From the NCBI GenBank assembly GCA_030734395.1, contig JAUZTG010000029.1:6944001-7008000 (forward strand): a stretch of 64,000 bases of DNA, given 5' to 3'. Position numbers and translations under genes: made by a program. This document shows positions 22,739 to 34,251 of this stretch, piece after piece. The notes under the pieces are model-generated. The model did not search any database. It was not told the origin of the DNA and was given only the letters and a program-made list of their open reading frames with translations. The stretch comes from Sarocladium kiliense. Taxonomy: Eukaryota; Ascomycota; Sordariomycetes; Hypocreales; Sarocladiaceae. The stretch's first letter is position 1, and each line of letters begins with the position of its first letter.

Positions 22739-23416
22739 GGCTCGAGTGATACTGGCTTACACTTCCTGCGATGCACTACTGTGATGCGATGGAACACCGG
22801 GAGATGACAGAAGTCCGAAGATGCGGCCGGTCGCAACAGGTGGAATTTATCAAAAGGGCCATCAATTTGACCGGCGGGAATTGGCCGGTGCCGGCTGTTT
22901 GACTTCGCGCTATCAGCGAATCCGCCCCCTTCGCGTTACTGTTATCTCTGCTTCCCCGCAGCATAGCGACGCTACGGAATAGGCGTCGTACCCTGAACAT
23001 AGTCTCGACGTTGATACGACTCCGATGTGATGGATGCTAATATTCGTGCTAGATAAAGGCACACATATCGGGGGCCTATCATCTGGCTGACCATTCATGT
23101 CTCGTTCTGAAGTCTTTTTATTGCAGGGAGGCTGTCGTGCTGTCACCTCTTATAAAGCTGCTTAGCCACGTCGCTGTGAGGAAGGGTCTCACACCACAGT
23201 CGTAGGCAAACGACCAAAACTTGGAAGACATCGTCCTGAGCTGATTCATTGACTCTCCGACCTTGTACACTGTCAGCTCGGGTCCCCTGACTAGGGCCTC
23301 CCACTACAACAGCAATTGGGTTCTCTAGTCTATTCCAGCAACAAACTGCGACCTTACAGCATCTCGTTGGATATCGACTGCAGGTTTAACCTCTTTTAGC
23401 AAGACGATAAGTCATC
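22739..23416. promoter_or_regulatory. Divergent promoter region, regulator and permease A
   Basis: A 678-bp shared upstream region. The permease side contains CT-rich tracts before the ATG at 23417. I see CCGGCGGG and CCGGTGCCGG motifs at about 22,869-22,893 that could serve zinc-cluster proteins, but no repeated element comparable to the one in the alpha-galactoside cluster. Confidence 0.35.
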
Positions 23417-25443
23417 ATGGCTCTCGAGAAGGCGATGGACGCGGTCGAGGCTCTGGACAGTAGTTCTGCTTCGGCAGAGCTAGGACGCAGTTCGAGTCAT
23501 CAAGACGGCACCGGTATGAAGAGAGATCTTGAGCGAAGGCATGTGAATATGATTGCCCTGGCAGGCATGATCGTAAGTGACAATCACAGGTCTCACGACG
23601 TTCTTTGTTCAACGAGTCCTCCCCCTTTGCTGACATATCTATGAAGGGGACCGGTTTGTTTCTCGCTGCGGGCAATGCGATTGCACTCGCTGGGCCCGTT
23701 GGTGCGCTTTTGGGCTATATTTTCATGAGCTTGCTCACGGCTTCTATCGCGCTCACTGTCGCTGAGATGTCTGCCTTCAACCCCGTCACAGGAGGCTTTA
23801 TTAGACATGCTACCAAGTTCGTCCAACCGGCCTTCGGTGCCGCTACTGGGTGGCAGTACTGTGCGTACATCTTGCCTTCGTGATCCGCAATCTCTACGGA
23901 AAGGAGCTTTTTTTGAACCACAAGTGTCAACCATACTAATTTCCTTTACTGCAGGGTACATGTTGGCTGTAACTGGTCCAGCTGAGCTCTCTGCTGCGGC
24001 AACCCTCATCGAATTCTGGCATCCGAATGTCAGTCCTGCTGTCTGGTACACGATTTATATTGTCGTGATTGTCATATTAAACTTTTGCGGAGTCCGCGTC
24101 TATGGAGAGGTCCGTTGAATCCCACCACAAGTATGAAGGGATGAACGTCTAACAAAATCCTTGATAGTCTGAAGTATTCTTCTCGATGATCAAGATTCTC
24201 CTTGTCGTCGGCCTGATCGTTGCTGGTATCGTCGTGAACTGCGGCGGCTCTCCTCAGGGTGAATACATCGGGTTCCGCTATTGGAAAGACCCGGGTCCAT
24301 TCAATGCATACCTCGTGTCTGGGTCGACGGGCCAGTTCTTAGGCTTCTTCAGCTCTCTTATATCGGCCGCGTATGCATTCTGCAACATCCAGGTCACTGC
24401 CCTGGCCGCAGCTGAGACAAAGAACCCGCGCAAGCTGATCCCGGACGCTCTGAAGATGACATTTTGGCGAATTATTATATTTTATGTGGTTAGCATCTTC
24501 GTTGTCGGAACACTCGTGTAAGTTGACTGCCGACATCTGCAACATACCTTCGCTATCCATGTGACTCCTCGCTGACGAAAGCAGTGCCTACAACGACCCC
24601 AAGCTTGGCAACTCAAGTGGAACCGCACAACAGAGTCCCTTCGTCATTGCTTTCGAGAATGTGGGGATCAAAGTACTCCCATCTGTGATCAATGCTGCAC
24701 TTATCACATCAGCTTTCAGCTGTGGTATGGCTGTCGTCTTCTTGGCCTCGAGAGTTCTTGTGGGTCTTGCTGAGGAGGGCCAAGCTCCGAAGGTGTTTCT
24801 CAAGACGAACAGACTCGGTACGCCTTACAACGCGGTATTCGCCTCTCTCGCCTTTCTACCACTCGTATACCTGAGTTTGGGCAGCAACTCCTCTATTGCC
24901 TTTGGCTGGTTTGTGAATATTGCTACGATTGCGGCCTTGCTTGCATGGATCATTATTGATGTTACCTATCTGCGCTTCTTCTACGCAATGCGCGCCCAAG
25001 GAATCAGTCGAGACCGTAAGTATCCCATAACTTCCTTGCTGTCATTAGATTAAGTCTAAGCTGATTATGTATGCCAGGTCTTCCTTACCGCAGCCCATTT
25101 CAACCTTACATGTCTTGGGCAACTTTAGTCGCACTGGCAATTGTTACGTTGTTCTCTGGCTATGCTGTCTTTCTAAATGGACACTGGAACACGTCTTCGT
25201 TCTTGGTGTCTTATATTGGTATCCCTATATTCTTTAGTAAGCTCAATGACTCTACCCGGCTGGTGCCGCCGAAGAAGTAGCTAATGACTTTGCTCAGCAC
25301 TTTGGGCTGGCAGCCTTCTGTTTTTCCGGCAACGGATTATTTCACTACATGATATGGACCTCTCCGAGATCCATCTCATTGAGGCAGAGAGAGATGCTGC
25401 ACCCTTGGAGAAGAAGTTGCCATGGTACCGCGTTCTCTTCTAG
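23417..25443 (+). CDS. Amino-acid permease A (APC superfamily, fungal AAT type)
   Basis: Plasma-membrane amino-acid:H+ symporter. Exons are 23417-23572, 23647-23860, 23955-24109, 24168-24517, 24585-25015, 25078-25236 and 25298-25443, giving 536 residues. Signature features are RRHVNMIALAGMIGTGLF at TM1 with the unwound GTGLF turn, LTVAEMSAFNPVTGGFIRHA, GWQYWYMLAV in TM3, the AAETKNPRKLIPDAL loop and ISTAF-like ALITSAFSCGMAV. The C-terminal tail ends EKKLPWYRVLF, close to the usual WYRxxF ending. The last intron (GTAAGC at 25237, CAG at 25295-25297) is needed to reach this tail; without it the frame ends at 25280. It may import the substrate for the adjacent AKR-RidA protein. Confidence 0.9.
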
Positions 25444-26144
25444 ATTTAGCATAAACGGGGTATCAGCCTTCTTATACAAACCCTGCTATATACGTAGGAT
25501 GCGTGATGATGACTTCCGTTTCCCGTAAGAATACGGTTCTCATGTATACTTGCAAGTTACTAGGTCTTTCCTTTACGCGCACATGTAAGGTATAACCTTA
25601 CAAGGGTGGACTCCTGGCCACTTCAACCTTACGTTCTCAAGCGTCGGGAACATTCTTTTTCACAAGTATACATATGGCCGCTGACAGCAACATTGAGTCT
25701 ATCTAGATCCTAGACCCTGTATGTCAAATTGGAAGTGTGTAGTAAGATATTACATGCGCGTAGCGGCTTGGTATTCAGTAGCTCAAGTAAGTGGGGAATT
25801 ATTCTTTTGATATTTTCAAACTTGTTACAAACGTATTTAATGGGGCTTTGAGGATCGGCCGGAGGGGCCATAACATACCCTGTGATGAGAAGAAGAAGCT
25901 ACAGCCCTTACAACAGAAGGGAATCTGGGCATAGAGACTAGCTCGGTTACAAGTCACGTAACTCTAAAGATAGTTATATTAAGAAACTGACCTGTCTTCA
26001 AACGAACCAGGGCGGCCTAAGATGGCGAGGTCATATTTCATAGAGAAATCAGCCTCTAGTGGTTTCTTGAGACGACTAGGGATTATTATAGGCGATTAAC
26101 GCTTCTCTATGCTTATAGAGTCTCTAGCTCTGACTTCAGCGTGT
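25444..26144. other. Intergenic, AT-rich, nothing recognised
   Basis: 3' flank between permease A and a small minus-strand ORF. No ORF of note and no recognisable repeat. Confidence 0.4.
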
Positions 26145-26420
26145 CTAGGAATTGCGGTACAATGCATACTTGTGATCGAAATCTTTCTGCATGTAGGACA
26201 GTGTTGATTCTGCTGGTTTCAAAACGTTGTAGTAATAGGCATCCATAGCCTTCGTGGCTTCATCCAGGACTTGCTTCGTCTCATCAGTTCTCCCCGAGCT
26301 CTTCCAATTTGTAAATGCAGACTCTTGGGCTTGTCTAAAGATCGAGTGTTGCCTCTTGTAGTCGGCAACGCGTGCCTTCTGGCGATCGAGAGCTGTCTTC
26401 GCTGCTTTGTGATCAGCCAT
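26145..26420 (-). CDS. Small hydrophilic coiled-coil protein, unknown
   Basis: 91 residues starting MADHKAAKTALDRQKARV at ATG 26420, which has a good fungal start context (ACACCATGGC). It is rich in Lys, Ala, Gln and Asp with helical, coiled-coil-like periodicity. It has no signal peptide and no membrane segment. The open frame continues upstream to about 26,558, but that part reads like untranslated or intronic sequence. I recognise no family. It lies between two amino-acid permease genes whose 3' ends face each other. It is plausible because of the start context and composition; expression is untested. Confidence 0.42.
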   Translation of the reverse strand: MADHKAAKTALDRQKARVADYKRQHSIFRQAQESAFTNWKSSGRTDETKQVLDEATKAMDAYYYNVLKPAESTLSYMQKDFDHKYALYRNS

Positions 26421-26888
26421 GGTGTAGAAAGCTGTATTCACAGTTGATTTCTTCAAAGATATTTCCTGGAGCCTAGTGAAGATAGATACTTGCTTCAGCT
26501 TTGCGTATACTATCAAGGAGAAAGACGATGCCAAGGTGGTATTTATACTAATGTTCACCAGCTAGTTCTTTGTGTCACTGGTGCGGGTCATCTGAATGAC
26601 AGCGTGATTCAATGTTCAATCGTTAGCGTTGCCCTTGCTTCACTGTCTCTTCATGGAGATGAAACTTCTAACAATGGCACTTGTGACTGGCAGAGATCTG
26701 GGCTTGACTTGATCCATTACGGCATAAATCCTTTCCAAAGTGACCTCTATCTGCGATGCAGTGACAGTCTGCTGTACATTCCGATGATTTGGGGTTGGAA
26801 AACAACTGGACACAGTAGCGCGCCTTGGAATCTATTTGAAACACTATACCAAAGGCTGCAAAACGGCAGCAATCTCACAGCATCCTAC
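26421..26888. other. Short intergenic stretch, no gene
   Basis: Between the small coiled-coil ORF and the stop of permease B. A 178-codon plus-strand ORF crosses into permease B antisense and is not supported. Confidence 0.4.
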
Positions 26889-28919
26889 TCAGAAAACCCA
26901 AGTAAGAACCCTCTTCACTTTCTGCCACCAAGTTTTGTTTGCTACAGGCTTTTCTTCGTCCGCCGTGTGAACATCCGTGACCAGATCCATATCTTCAAGC
27001 CGCACGAACTTCGTACGCTTGATTAACTTCCAAGCCACAAACATGATCAGCATAATCGGGAGCTCGATGTAGAAGCTCACAAACGAGACTCCGTCAAAGC
27101 TAGGACTAAAGCATTTCCAGCCTTGAACAAGGACTAGGAAGCTGTTGAGTACGACGGCTATCCATGGACCGACAGGATAAGTCCAATTCTTGAACGGCAG
27201 AAGATGTGTCTTGCCCTGCACGTCGAGGGCGGCTCGAAATCGAATGGAAGTAATCCCTATGGCAATCCAACTAAGCTGGTTAGATACCCCGACGAGGCTA
27301 ATGGTGTCTTCATTAGTACCATTTGGTCACGCACATCACCTGGGAAAAGCATCGTCGGGGAAGAATAACTTACTTCTGCAACCAGGTCCATAGCTGACCT
27401 GCTCCAATGAAACTGGATCCGAAGCACAGCCCGGCCACAAAGCCCGTTGCCAGGACGGCAATCCATGGAACTTTGTTCCTGTTAAGTTCACCGAAGAACC
27501 TGGGAGCGTGGTCCTCCATTGCTAGTGTGTAAAGAAGCCGTGCACCGGCGAATAAAGCGTGATTGCCAGCGGACAGAACACTGGTTAGAATGACGGCGTT
27601 GATGACGCTTCCCGCAGCGTGAGCCCCCGTCATCTGGAAGACAATAGTGAAAGGTGACGTTTGGCTGTCACCTGATGACAGGTTGGGGTAAGTGTAGGGA
27701 ACATTCAGGCCGATGAGTAATACAGAGAGGATGCTATGGCTTTTTAGTAATCTGGCGTTCGGATTGAGCATGCTGAGGGGCCTATGGAGACATACTAGAA
27801 GAGCAGAATGCGCCAGAAGACGTTCTTGACTACGCGCGGGAGGTTCTTGGTAGGGTTCTTGGTCTCGCCAGCGGTGATGGCAATCGACTCAGTGCCACCA
27901 TCTAACCTTTCTTTAGTACATCGATTTCGCTGGAAGAGGGTGTCATTTCGGCCTTCAACTTACACGCAAATGAGGCGGTGACGAAAACGGAGGCAAACCC
28001 TCCAATACCATCAACGAAGGGTGCACCGGGAATGTGCCAGTTCTCGCCACCGATATAGTGGCCATCTGCGTTGCCACCCACATTGACGACGATGCCCATG
28101 ATGATGAAGACCTGGTTCTATCAGTTCCCAGTCCTAAAGGCATTCGAGCGTATGATGAGACTAGTGCAAGCAGAAACTTACAACAATAGTGATGACTTTG
28201 AGCAAGCTCAGCCAGTATTCCAGCTACAAAAGCAGGATCAGCATTGACATCATCTGAGCAGGTGATCTAAATTTCAAAAGGCTTACCTCACCGTATGCTC
28301 GAACGGTGATGATGTTGACCGCAATAAGGACGACCCAGAAAATCAGACTCAAGGCCCATCCTGGGAAGTTGTTTGTCCAATACTGAAGGACTAGTTGCAG
28401 AGCCACCAGGTCTGCCGCCGTAGAAACAGCGTCGTTGAACCAATAATTCCAGGTCAACGCGAAACCAAACGCGTCATCAACAAAACGTCTGCAGATGTCG
28501 AGTTTAGTAACTGTCGAATTGGAAGGGACGGTCGAAGCGTTCGTTGCTTACCCAGCGAATGTGCAGAAACTACCCGCAACGGGAATGAACGCTGCCATTT
28601 CGCCCAGACTCAACATCGTGACAAACACGATGGCTCCCACAATAGCGTAGCATATGAGCATGGATGCGGGCCCGCCGGTCACCAAAGACTTTCCAGTACC
28701 GAGGAAGAGACCTGTACCGATGGTTCCACCAATGGCGATCATCTGGACCTGGCGTGCAGACAGAGCGCGGTTGAGGCGATCAGACTGGATGCGGCCCTCG
28801 CCTTCCGGCAAGTCATGGCCACGGTAAGCCGATGCTGTTGGCTTGTTGCTAACATCGTCACGGGCTTTCTCGGCTGAGTCCAAACGATCCGGTGCTTCTG
28901 GATGACGGTATTCAGCCAT
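26889..28919 (-). CDS. Amino-acid permease B (APC superfamily, Gap/Can1-like AAT type)
   Basis: Exons are 28919-28552, 28488-28287, 28223-28182, 28111-27964, 27901-27796, 27733-27374 and 27297-26889, with consistent phases, giving 544 residues. Features are QMIAIGGTIGTGLFLGTGKS at TM1, SLGEMAAFIPVAGSF, ALTWNYWFNDAV, VRAYGELEYWLSLLKVITIV across two splice junctions, YGGTESIAITAGETKNP, and ARLLYTLAMEDHAPRFF. The tail carries the FKNWTYPVGPWIAVV and FYIELPIMLIMF helices. It is diverged from permease A in sequence and intron positions, so it is not a recent duplicate. An alternative ATG at 28931 would add MSVA. Basic/neutral amino-acid import is expected; the substrate is unknown. Confidence 0.9.
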
Positions 28920-31013
28920 GGCTACGCTCATCAAGTTCGCCTCGAAAGAAGTAAATCTCTCAAGGCAACTGAAGCCGGCGCTCCCTGGGAAAGCAATCTC
29001 GGACAGACACCGATTAGGTGAGATATTCAGAAAGATGCTCTGGTCTAGCCACGTCGTGTGCTTCTCGGTGAAGAATGTATAAAACATGCCAAGGCCCAGA
29101 GCCAAGACACGCGACAGAAAATATCAGGCAGGTTGGCTTCTGGGGGTGGGGTGACAGATCCGAGGATTAGTGGCCTATCTCCGGCTTGGTAATTGCGCCA
29201 TAGAACGAAGTAGATCATCTAGGAGCTGCAGAGGTTGAGAACCGTCCGACGGCTTGAGGCAACGCATTCGCTGATTGGCATGACGGAGGACCACGTACGT
29301 AAAAGCGCAGGGTTTGTACGGAGTAGTGCGAACAACTATGGAGACCATCGATTGCGTGCTTGTCAGCACCTACTACGGAGGGCAACGGGAGGGGAGCAGA
29401 GTTTGACTCAGGGAAAAAACCATTGCCCTTACAAGGACAGGGCAAGGCAACGCCTAGTTGGTTGAGTATCACGAATGGATGGAACTAATGGCTGAGAGTT
29501 CAGAAGTCGAGGCCTCCCAAGCCGCACTATCCCTCCTTTCTACCTGTCATCTTTCTAAGTATTCTTCTTAGTCTGCTTGGCGAATGCGCATCCTAAAGCT
29601 AACCTCCCATAAAGCGGCACTGATTTTGCTAAGATTAATGCTCCCTAATGCCGACATGTCACTAGTGAACTTCCGTTCACATCATTCCGCATTTAGCCAC
29701 TTTACACCCGGGTCTTCGTATTATAACTTACCCTGGACAGACAACCTACGACACATCTTACGAAGTAAGGTCGATCGGTACATTTCGAAAGCGACTGGAA
29801 CACACGAGGGTCAAACATAACCCCCGCTGTCAGCTCACTGACAATAGTGGGCAAAAAGGTCTAGTTCGTTATGCAAAAGATATGGGGATTCGTCGACCAT
29901 TGCACATGCACCTTCGGAGATCATTGTCCCTGCTAGAGCGCGTCGTCGTCGTGGGTTGACCCTTTCAAGCCCTGCAGCACTCAGTCTATACTCCCACTAT
30001 TTTTCATTAGAGGAGACCTGATAACACTTTAATAGTCTTGTAGTAATAATTATATCATACATCTATCATGCCTAGCATTCCATGTCCTAGAATACGGTCT
30101 GACAATTTAAGACATATCACCCATTTCTTGAGACAAAATGGGGAGAAGCAGCGAACTAAATTTACGTGTTTCTATGATTTAATTCCTGATATCTCAAAAG
30201 AGAGAAGATAAACACAGGCTGTATCTAACTAGATCTAACTAGAAGTTCGCCTTACTAGCTTTAGAACTTCAGAACCTGGTTTTCTCTTTAATGTTATCTT
30301 ACTCGATAACTGTTCTTCACTATCGCACCCTTCCTCGCCGGAGCAGTGATGTCTGCTCCTAATCTCAGTAACAAGAGTATTAAATCGCATTCAGGAGCTT
30401 GGTTGGCAGTTTGCCGGACCGTAGAAGCTGATTGCGTTGATAATTTAGCAAGCATAGAGAAGCTCATACCAAAGCTGTAATTGCTAACTCAGCTAGATCC
30501 CGGATACTACAGAGGAGGACTGTAAACGTTGCTGCCTTACAACTGGGCTTCAACGAAGTTAGACCGATACGCTGGTCATTGTAAAGATTTGGGGGTCTGG
30601 GATTAAGGAGAGCAGCTCGGGGGCCTGCACTGGAGGCCGTGTTGTTCCTGGCATGAAAATACTACCAGCCCGAGGAAGTCCTGCACGTGGGCTTCGCTTA
30701 TGTTGATCATCTTGAGATATAGCATCAAACCTCTATTAGTTGAACAGTGCATCTATCCTAGAAGAAGCCTCATTGTTCGTTCAACGTCAGGGACTCAGTA
30801 TAGCATCTTCTGAGCCGGCCGTATGATTGCATCGTTATACCACGGCCAGAACTCCTTTCCGACCACCGTTGCACATTTCGAAGACAGTGAAGAACCTTGC
30901 AGAGCTCGACCTCATCGCGGGAGAAGCTAATGGGGTAGCGGGCCCAGAATATCTGAAGAATTCCATGGGTACACCTCTGACTGTCGTCACCAGAAAGGAG
31001 GTGAACCTACTGT
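28920..31013. other. 2.1 kb without a supported gene
   Basis: Includes the permease B promoter, then sequence with many short AT-rich patches (29,990-30,310) and no ORF with a recognisable signature on either strand. A 77-codon plus ORF at 30827-31060 is unassigned. Confidence 0.45.
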
Positions 31014-31655
31014 TCACGATCGACCCCTTGTGCCGGCGACAAAGTGCCAGTCATGCCTAACAGTAATGAATCCGGGCAAGAATGGCAGATGCTTCAGCTT
31101 ATCTACACCCAACGCGTCGCCATGAAGCTTTAGCAGCAGTATCTCCAGCATGTTCCGCTGTGACGCCTGCCATATGCTCAAATTGAAGCTCGGCGTCGTC
31201 AGTGCTTGCACTCTCTCTCTTCGTTCTAATGCTGGCGATGATTCGTCGACTTTGCAAAGGTTCGAATTCGGTGTGATTGATCGACTCTCCCGGAACTCTT
31301 CTTCGAAGGTCGCGTACGCTCTCAGTGATTCCAAGGACATTTAGGTCCAAACACATGACGAGAATAACCTTCTTTCCGAAAGCTGCGCATGGTTGGTACT
31401 GCCTGATGATTTTGGCCATGGTATTAACATGGTTAGCAGAGGGTTGAGGGAGCTCATTTGGCGTTGGGTCTCACCATTGTCTGAAGCTGACGTTACTGGG
31501 CGCCGGTTGCAGGGCGTTGTAGAGAACAGACAAGGCAGACGATGTTGAGGTGCACCAGCTGCGTTCCACGCTGCCTCCTTGGCCCTGTCTTTTTGGCACA
31601 CCTTCGCCCAGGCGACGACGGCAGATATGGACTGGAGAGATGGGAATTGCCCCAC
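31014..31655 (-). pseudogene. Relic of a fungal PD-(D/E)XK nuclease-like protein
   Basis: Reading right to left in shifting frames, blocks resemble the large fungal PD-(D/E)XK nuclease-like family (Pfam PDDEXK_12 type). They are SLQSISAVVAWAKVC followed by KEAAWNAA, then a block like SITPNSNLCKVDESSPALE, FNLSIWQASQRN, and the ending HLPFLPGFITVRHDWHFVA. Family members continue with a further 50 or so residues after the HDW block; here a stop comes within six codons. At least two frame changes are needed to join the blocks, so the gene is dead. Proteins of this family are often encoded in repeat-rich, lineage-specific regions. The assignment is from memory of family blocks and would need a profile search. 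Confidence 0.45.
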
Positions 31656-31659
31656 AGAC

Positions 31660-32076
31660 GGCTCGGGGCTCGGGTGCGCGAAGTTGTGCTCTGACAGAAG
31701 CAGTGGATTCAGTGGCGCCTCGAACTCAAGCCTCCGACTCGCTGGGACTACGCCGACGGCATTTTAGCATGGTGTGAGCCTGCCAACAAAGGCCGCCAGC
31801 TCTGGTGGCATGCCGGAAGTAGACACGGACAAGACACTTGCGTCTTGACTTTTGTCGTAGAGACTTAGAGACCGTGATCGTGCCGTCTCCTATAATTAAT
31901 TACTTATACCTTATAGCTATAATAATAAAGCGACTATTTGATACTACCCTTGCTACTAACTCCTGAAGCACGATAGGCCTCAGCTACTATGCGACGAAAA
32001 GAGGGGCCAATAAGCGGCATAGGAGGTGTCTTGAAGCCAAAGTTACCTATTTAAAGTACGTGGCAATTCTGATGGC
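31660..32076. other. AT-rich intergenic
   Basis: 31,890-31,960 is strongly AT-rich. No gene seen. It separates the nuclease-like relic from the 3' end of the FAD-linked oxidoreductase. Confidence 0.4.
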
Positions 32077-33659
32077 TTATTCCAAGTCCCTATCACTTAG
32101 CTGGAAGTACCCTCGCCAGTGTTTTTGCAGCTGACCCTTTGGATCCCATTTCTTAGCCGTCTTCTGCAGCCGAGCAAAATTGGCATCACCGTATGAGCGC
32201 AAGACATCTTGACTCTTGCCGGCATAGTTCATATACACATAGCCCTTCAAGGCATCCTCCTCCTTGGCCAGCTTCTCGACCGCAGCGATGAATTTCTCCG
32301 ATGCACCCTCAATCAGCTCGTCAAGCTGCGAGTTTGACCACTTAGTGGTGAGTTGGATGATCATTAGGGGACCATCGTCAGGGTGTAGGCCCAAGGCGTT
32401 CCCGCCATTCTTCTGCATCGCCTCGAGAACATTACGGGTTATAGGCTGGTAAACCAAAAACGGAAGCAAGACCGTCTCGCCCGCAGCCTCGAGAAGGACG
32501 GCAAGATGAGCGTCGAACAGAGATGCGATCTTCTGAAAGAGCTCTGGAGACTTGACCTTGACGGTGGTGTCCCACCATGTCTGGCGTAAGCCGTATGGCT
32601 CGTCAATCGCTCTTGATTGAGCCGAAATATTAGTGACAGCAGTTACGTCGAGGATGGGATCAGAGAATTCCTGAAAAGGTTTGAAGACTGCTGGCACCTT
32701 GTCCTGATCTGCGAAGGTGGCGTGATAGAAGCTGGCGGCCGCAATAGTGCCCCCGAAATCCGGTTGGTAGGAGATGATGAAATAGGTGTGCGCGTCAAGA
32801 TCCTCTTGCAGTTGATTCTGCGCTATGTCGACAAAGGTCGGGATGAGAGTCTGGTTCATAGCTCCAGAGAAAACGACAGTATGGGACCAGAGATCTCCCT
32901 GAACAAAGGCTGCCAGGTCGAAACGTGTGACGATGCCGAGATTGGAGCCGCCACCACCACGCAGGGCCCAGTACAGATCCTCATTTTCTTTGGGCGAGGC
33001 ATTCACGACCTTCCCGGACGAGAGGACTACCTCGTAGTTCCTCACATTATCGCAAGCCCACCCATACCTGCCGCTGAAGTATGAGATGCCACCGCCCAGC
33101 GCCAGGCCGCTCACCCCGACGCTGGCAACCCTGCCTCCGACCACGGCAAGCCCTTGTGGATCTAATGCCTCCGAGACGTTGATCCAGCGGTTGGCTGGCC
33201 CGACTGACACTGTTTTCTTGTCGTCGGAAACGGTGATCTCATTGAGGTGGGCGAGGTCAACGGTAACGCCGCCGTCGGCATTTGATGCGCCAGCGAAGGC
33301 ACTGTGGCCTCCTCCCTTGACGGTGAAAGGTGTTTTCGCGCATGTGAGAGTCTTGATGATGACTGAAACGTCCTTAGTTGACCGCGGCGATACGAAACAT
33401 TTAGGTGTCAACTCGGCTTGGAGGTTAGACCAGTAATTATTGGACTGCTCGTAGGTTTCCGAGCCGGGGAGCGCGACATCGTCCGGGAAGAGCAGGGAGA
33501 GACTGGAGCACTGGGGCATCCTAGAGTTAGTGGTGACCGGAGGTGAGCCTTCTCACGCCATTAAGGACATACCGCGTCTTTTATGCTTGATGACGACGAG
33601 GCGGTGACAGTCTGGGCGGCGAGGACAGCCAGAACTCCCCAAAGGAGAGAATAAAACAT
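32077..33659 (-). CDS. Secreted FAD-linked oxidoreductase (BBE-like, VAO fold)
   Basis: Exons are 33659-33573 and 33510-32077 (intron 62 bp, phase 0), giving 506 residues. Exon 1 encodes a signal peptide (MFYSLLWGVLAVLAAQTVTA). I chose the acceptor CCCCAG at 33511-33516 because the earlier CTCTAG breaks phase. The FAD_binding_4 domain shows FTVKGGGHSAFAGASN, whose His normally carries 8-alpha-linked FAD, and VGVSGLALGGGISY. At the place of the second covalent-link Cys of berberine bridge enzymes this protein has GGRVASVG, so single covalent attachment is expected. The C-terminal BBE segment ends in DANFARLQKTAKKWDPKG. Such enzymes oxidise sugars, alcohols or secondary metabolites. A Zn2Cys6 gene lies 592 bp upstream on the same strand. 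The substrate is unknown. Confidence 0.9.
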
Positions 33660-34251
33660 CGCGATAGCAGCCAAGCTTAATGATCTGATGTTGAAAGGAG
33701 GGTGACAATTTCTGGACAATTGTAGGCGCCAGAGGATCCTTTAGTCTGTTCTTTATTATTGTGAAGGCTCAAAGGGCGGCTACGTATAATGTCAGCACTA
33801 GCGTGGGCCGTGTCTTATCAGATAATTATACCCCAGCGAACTTGTCGTGCTGCACAAGATCCTTGGAAATATGGCACGAAGTTGGGCAAAGTGCGTACTT
33901 CGGCGGGCTTCAAATCCGGATGAGCCAGTTCCCGGACGCTAGCATGGTCAATCCATGCGCTAGACTGGGGTAAGCCTCGCAGCGGAGAGACTAAGATCCG
34001 AGGGCCGTGGGTGGGTAGGCAAGTGATGATATTTATTCTATCTATAAGTCAAGAGCTCAATATGTAATAGCTAGTCTCTTATAATTGAGCGTAACAAGGG
34101 AAGCTGCATGGAAGAGGTCGGTCCGACTCACGTATGAGCTGGGTGTGACTCGGAGGTATAGCGTAAAGAAATATGCCTTCACTATATACTTATATACTAT
34201 TAACAAAGATAAGGAATAATTATGAAGTATATAATATAAACATTAAAGCTA
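33660..34251. other. Intergenic between regulator 3' end and oxidoreductase 5' end
   Basis: Holds the oxidoreductase promoter; 34,185-34,250 is very AT-rich. No ORF or repeat recognised. Confidence 0.4.
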
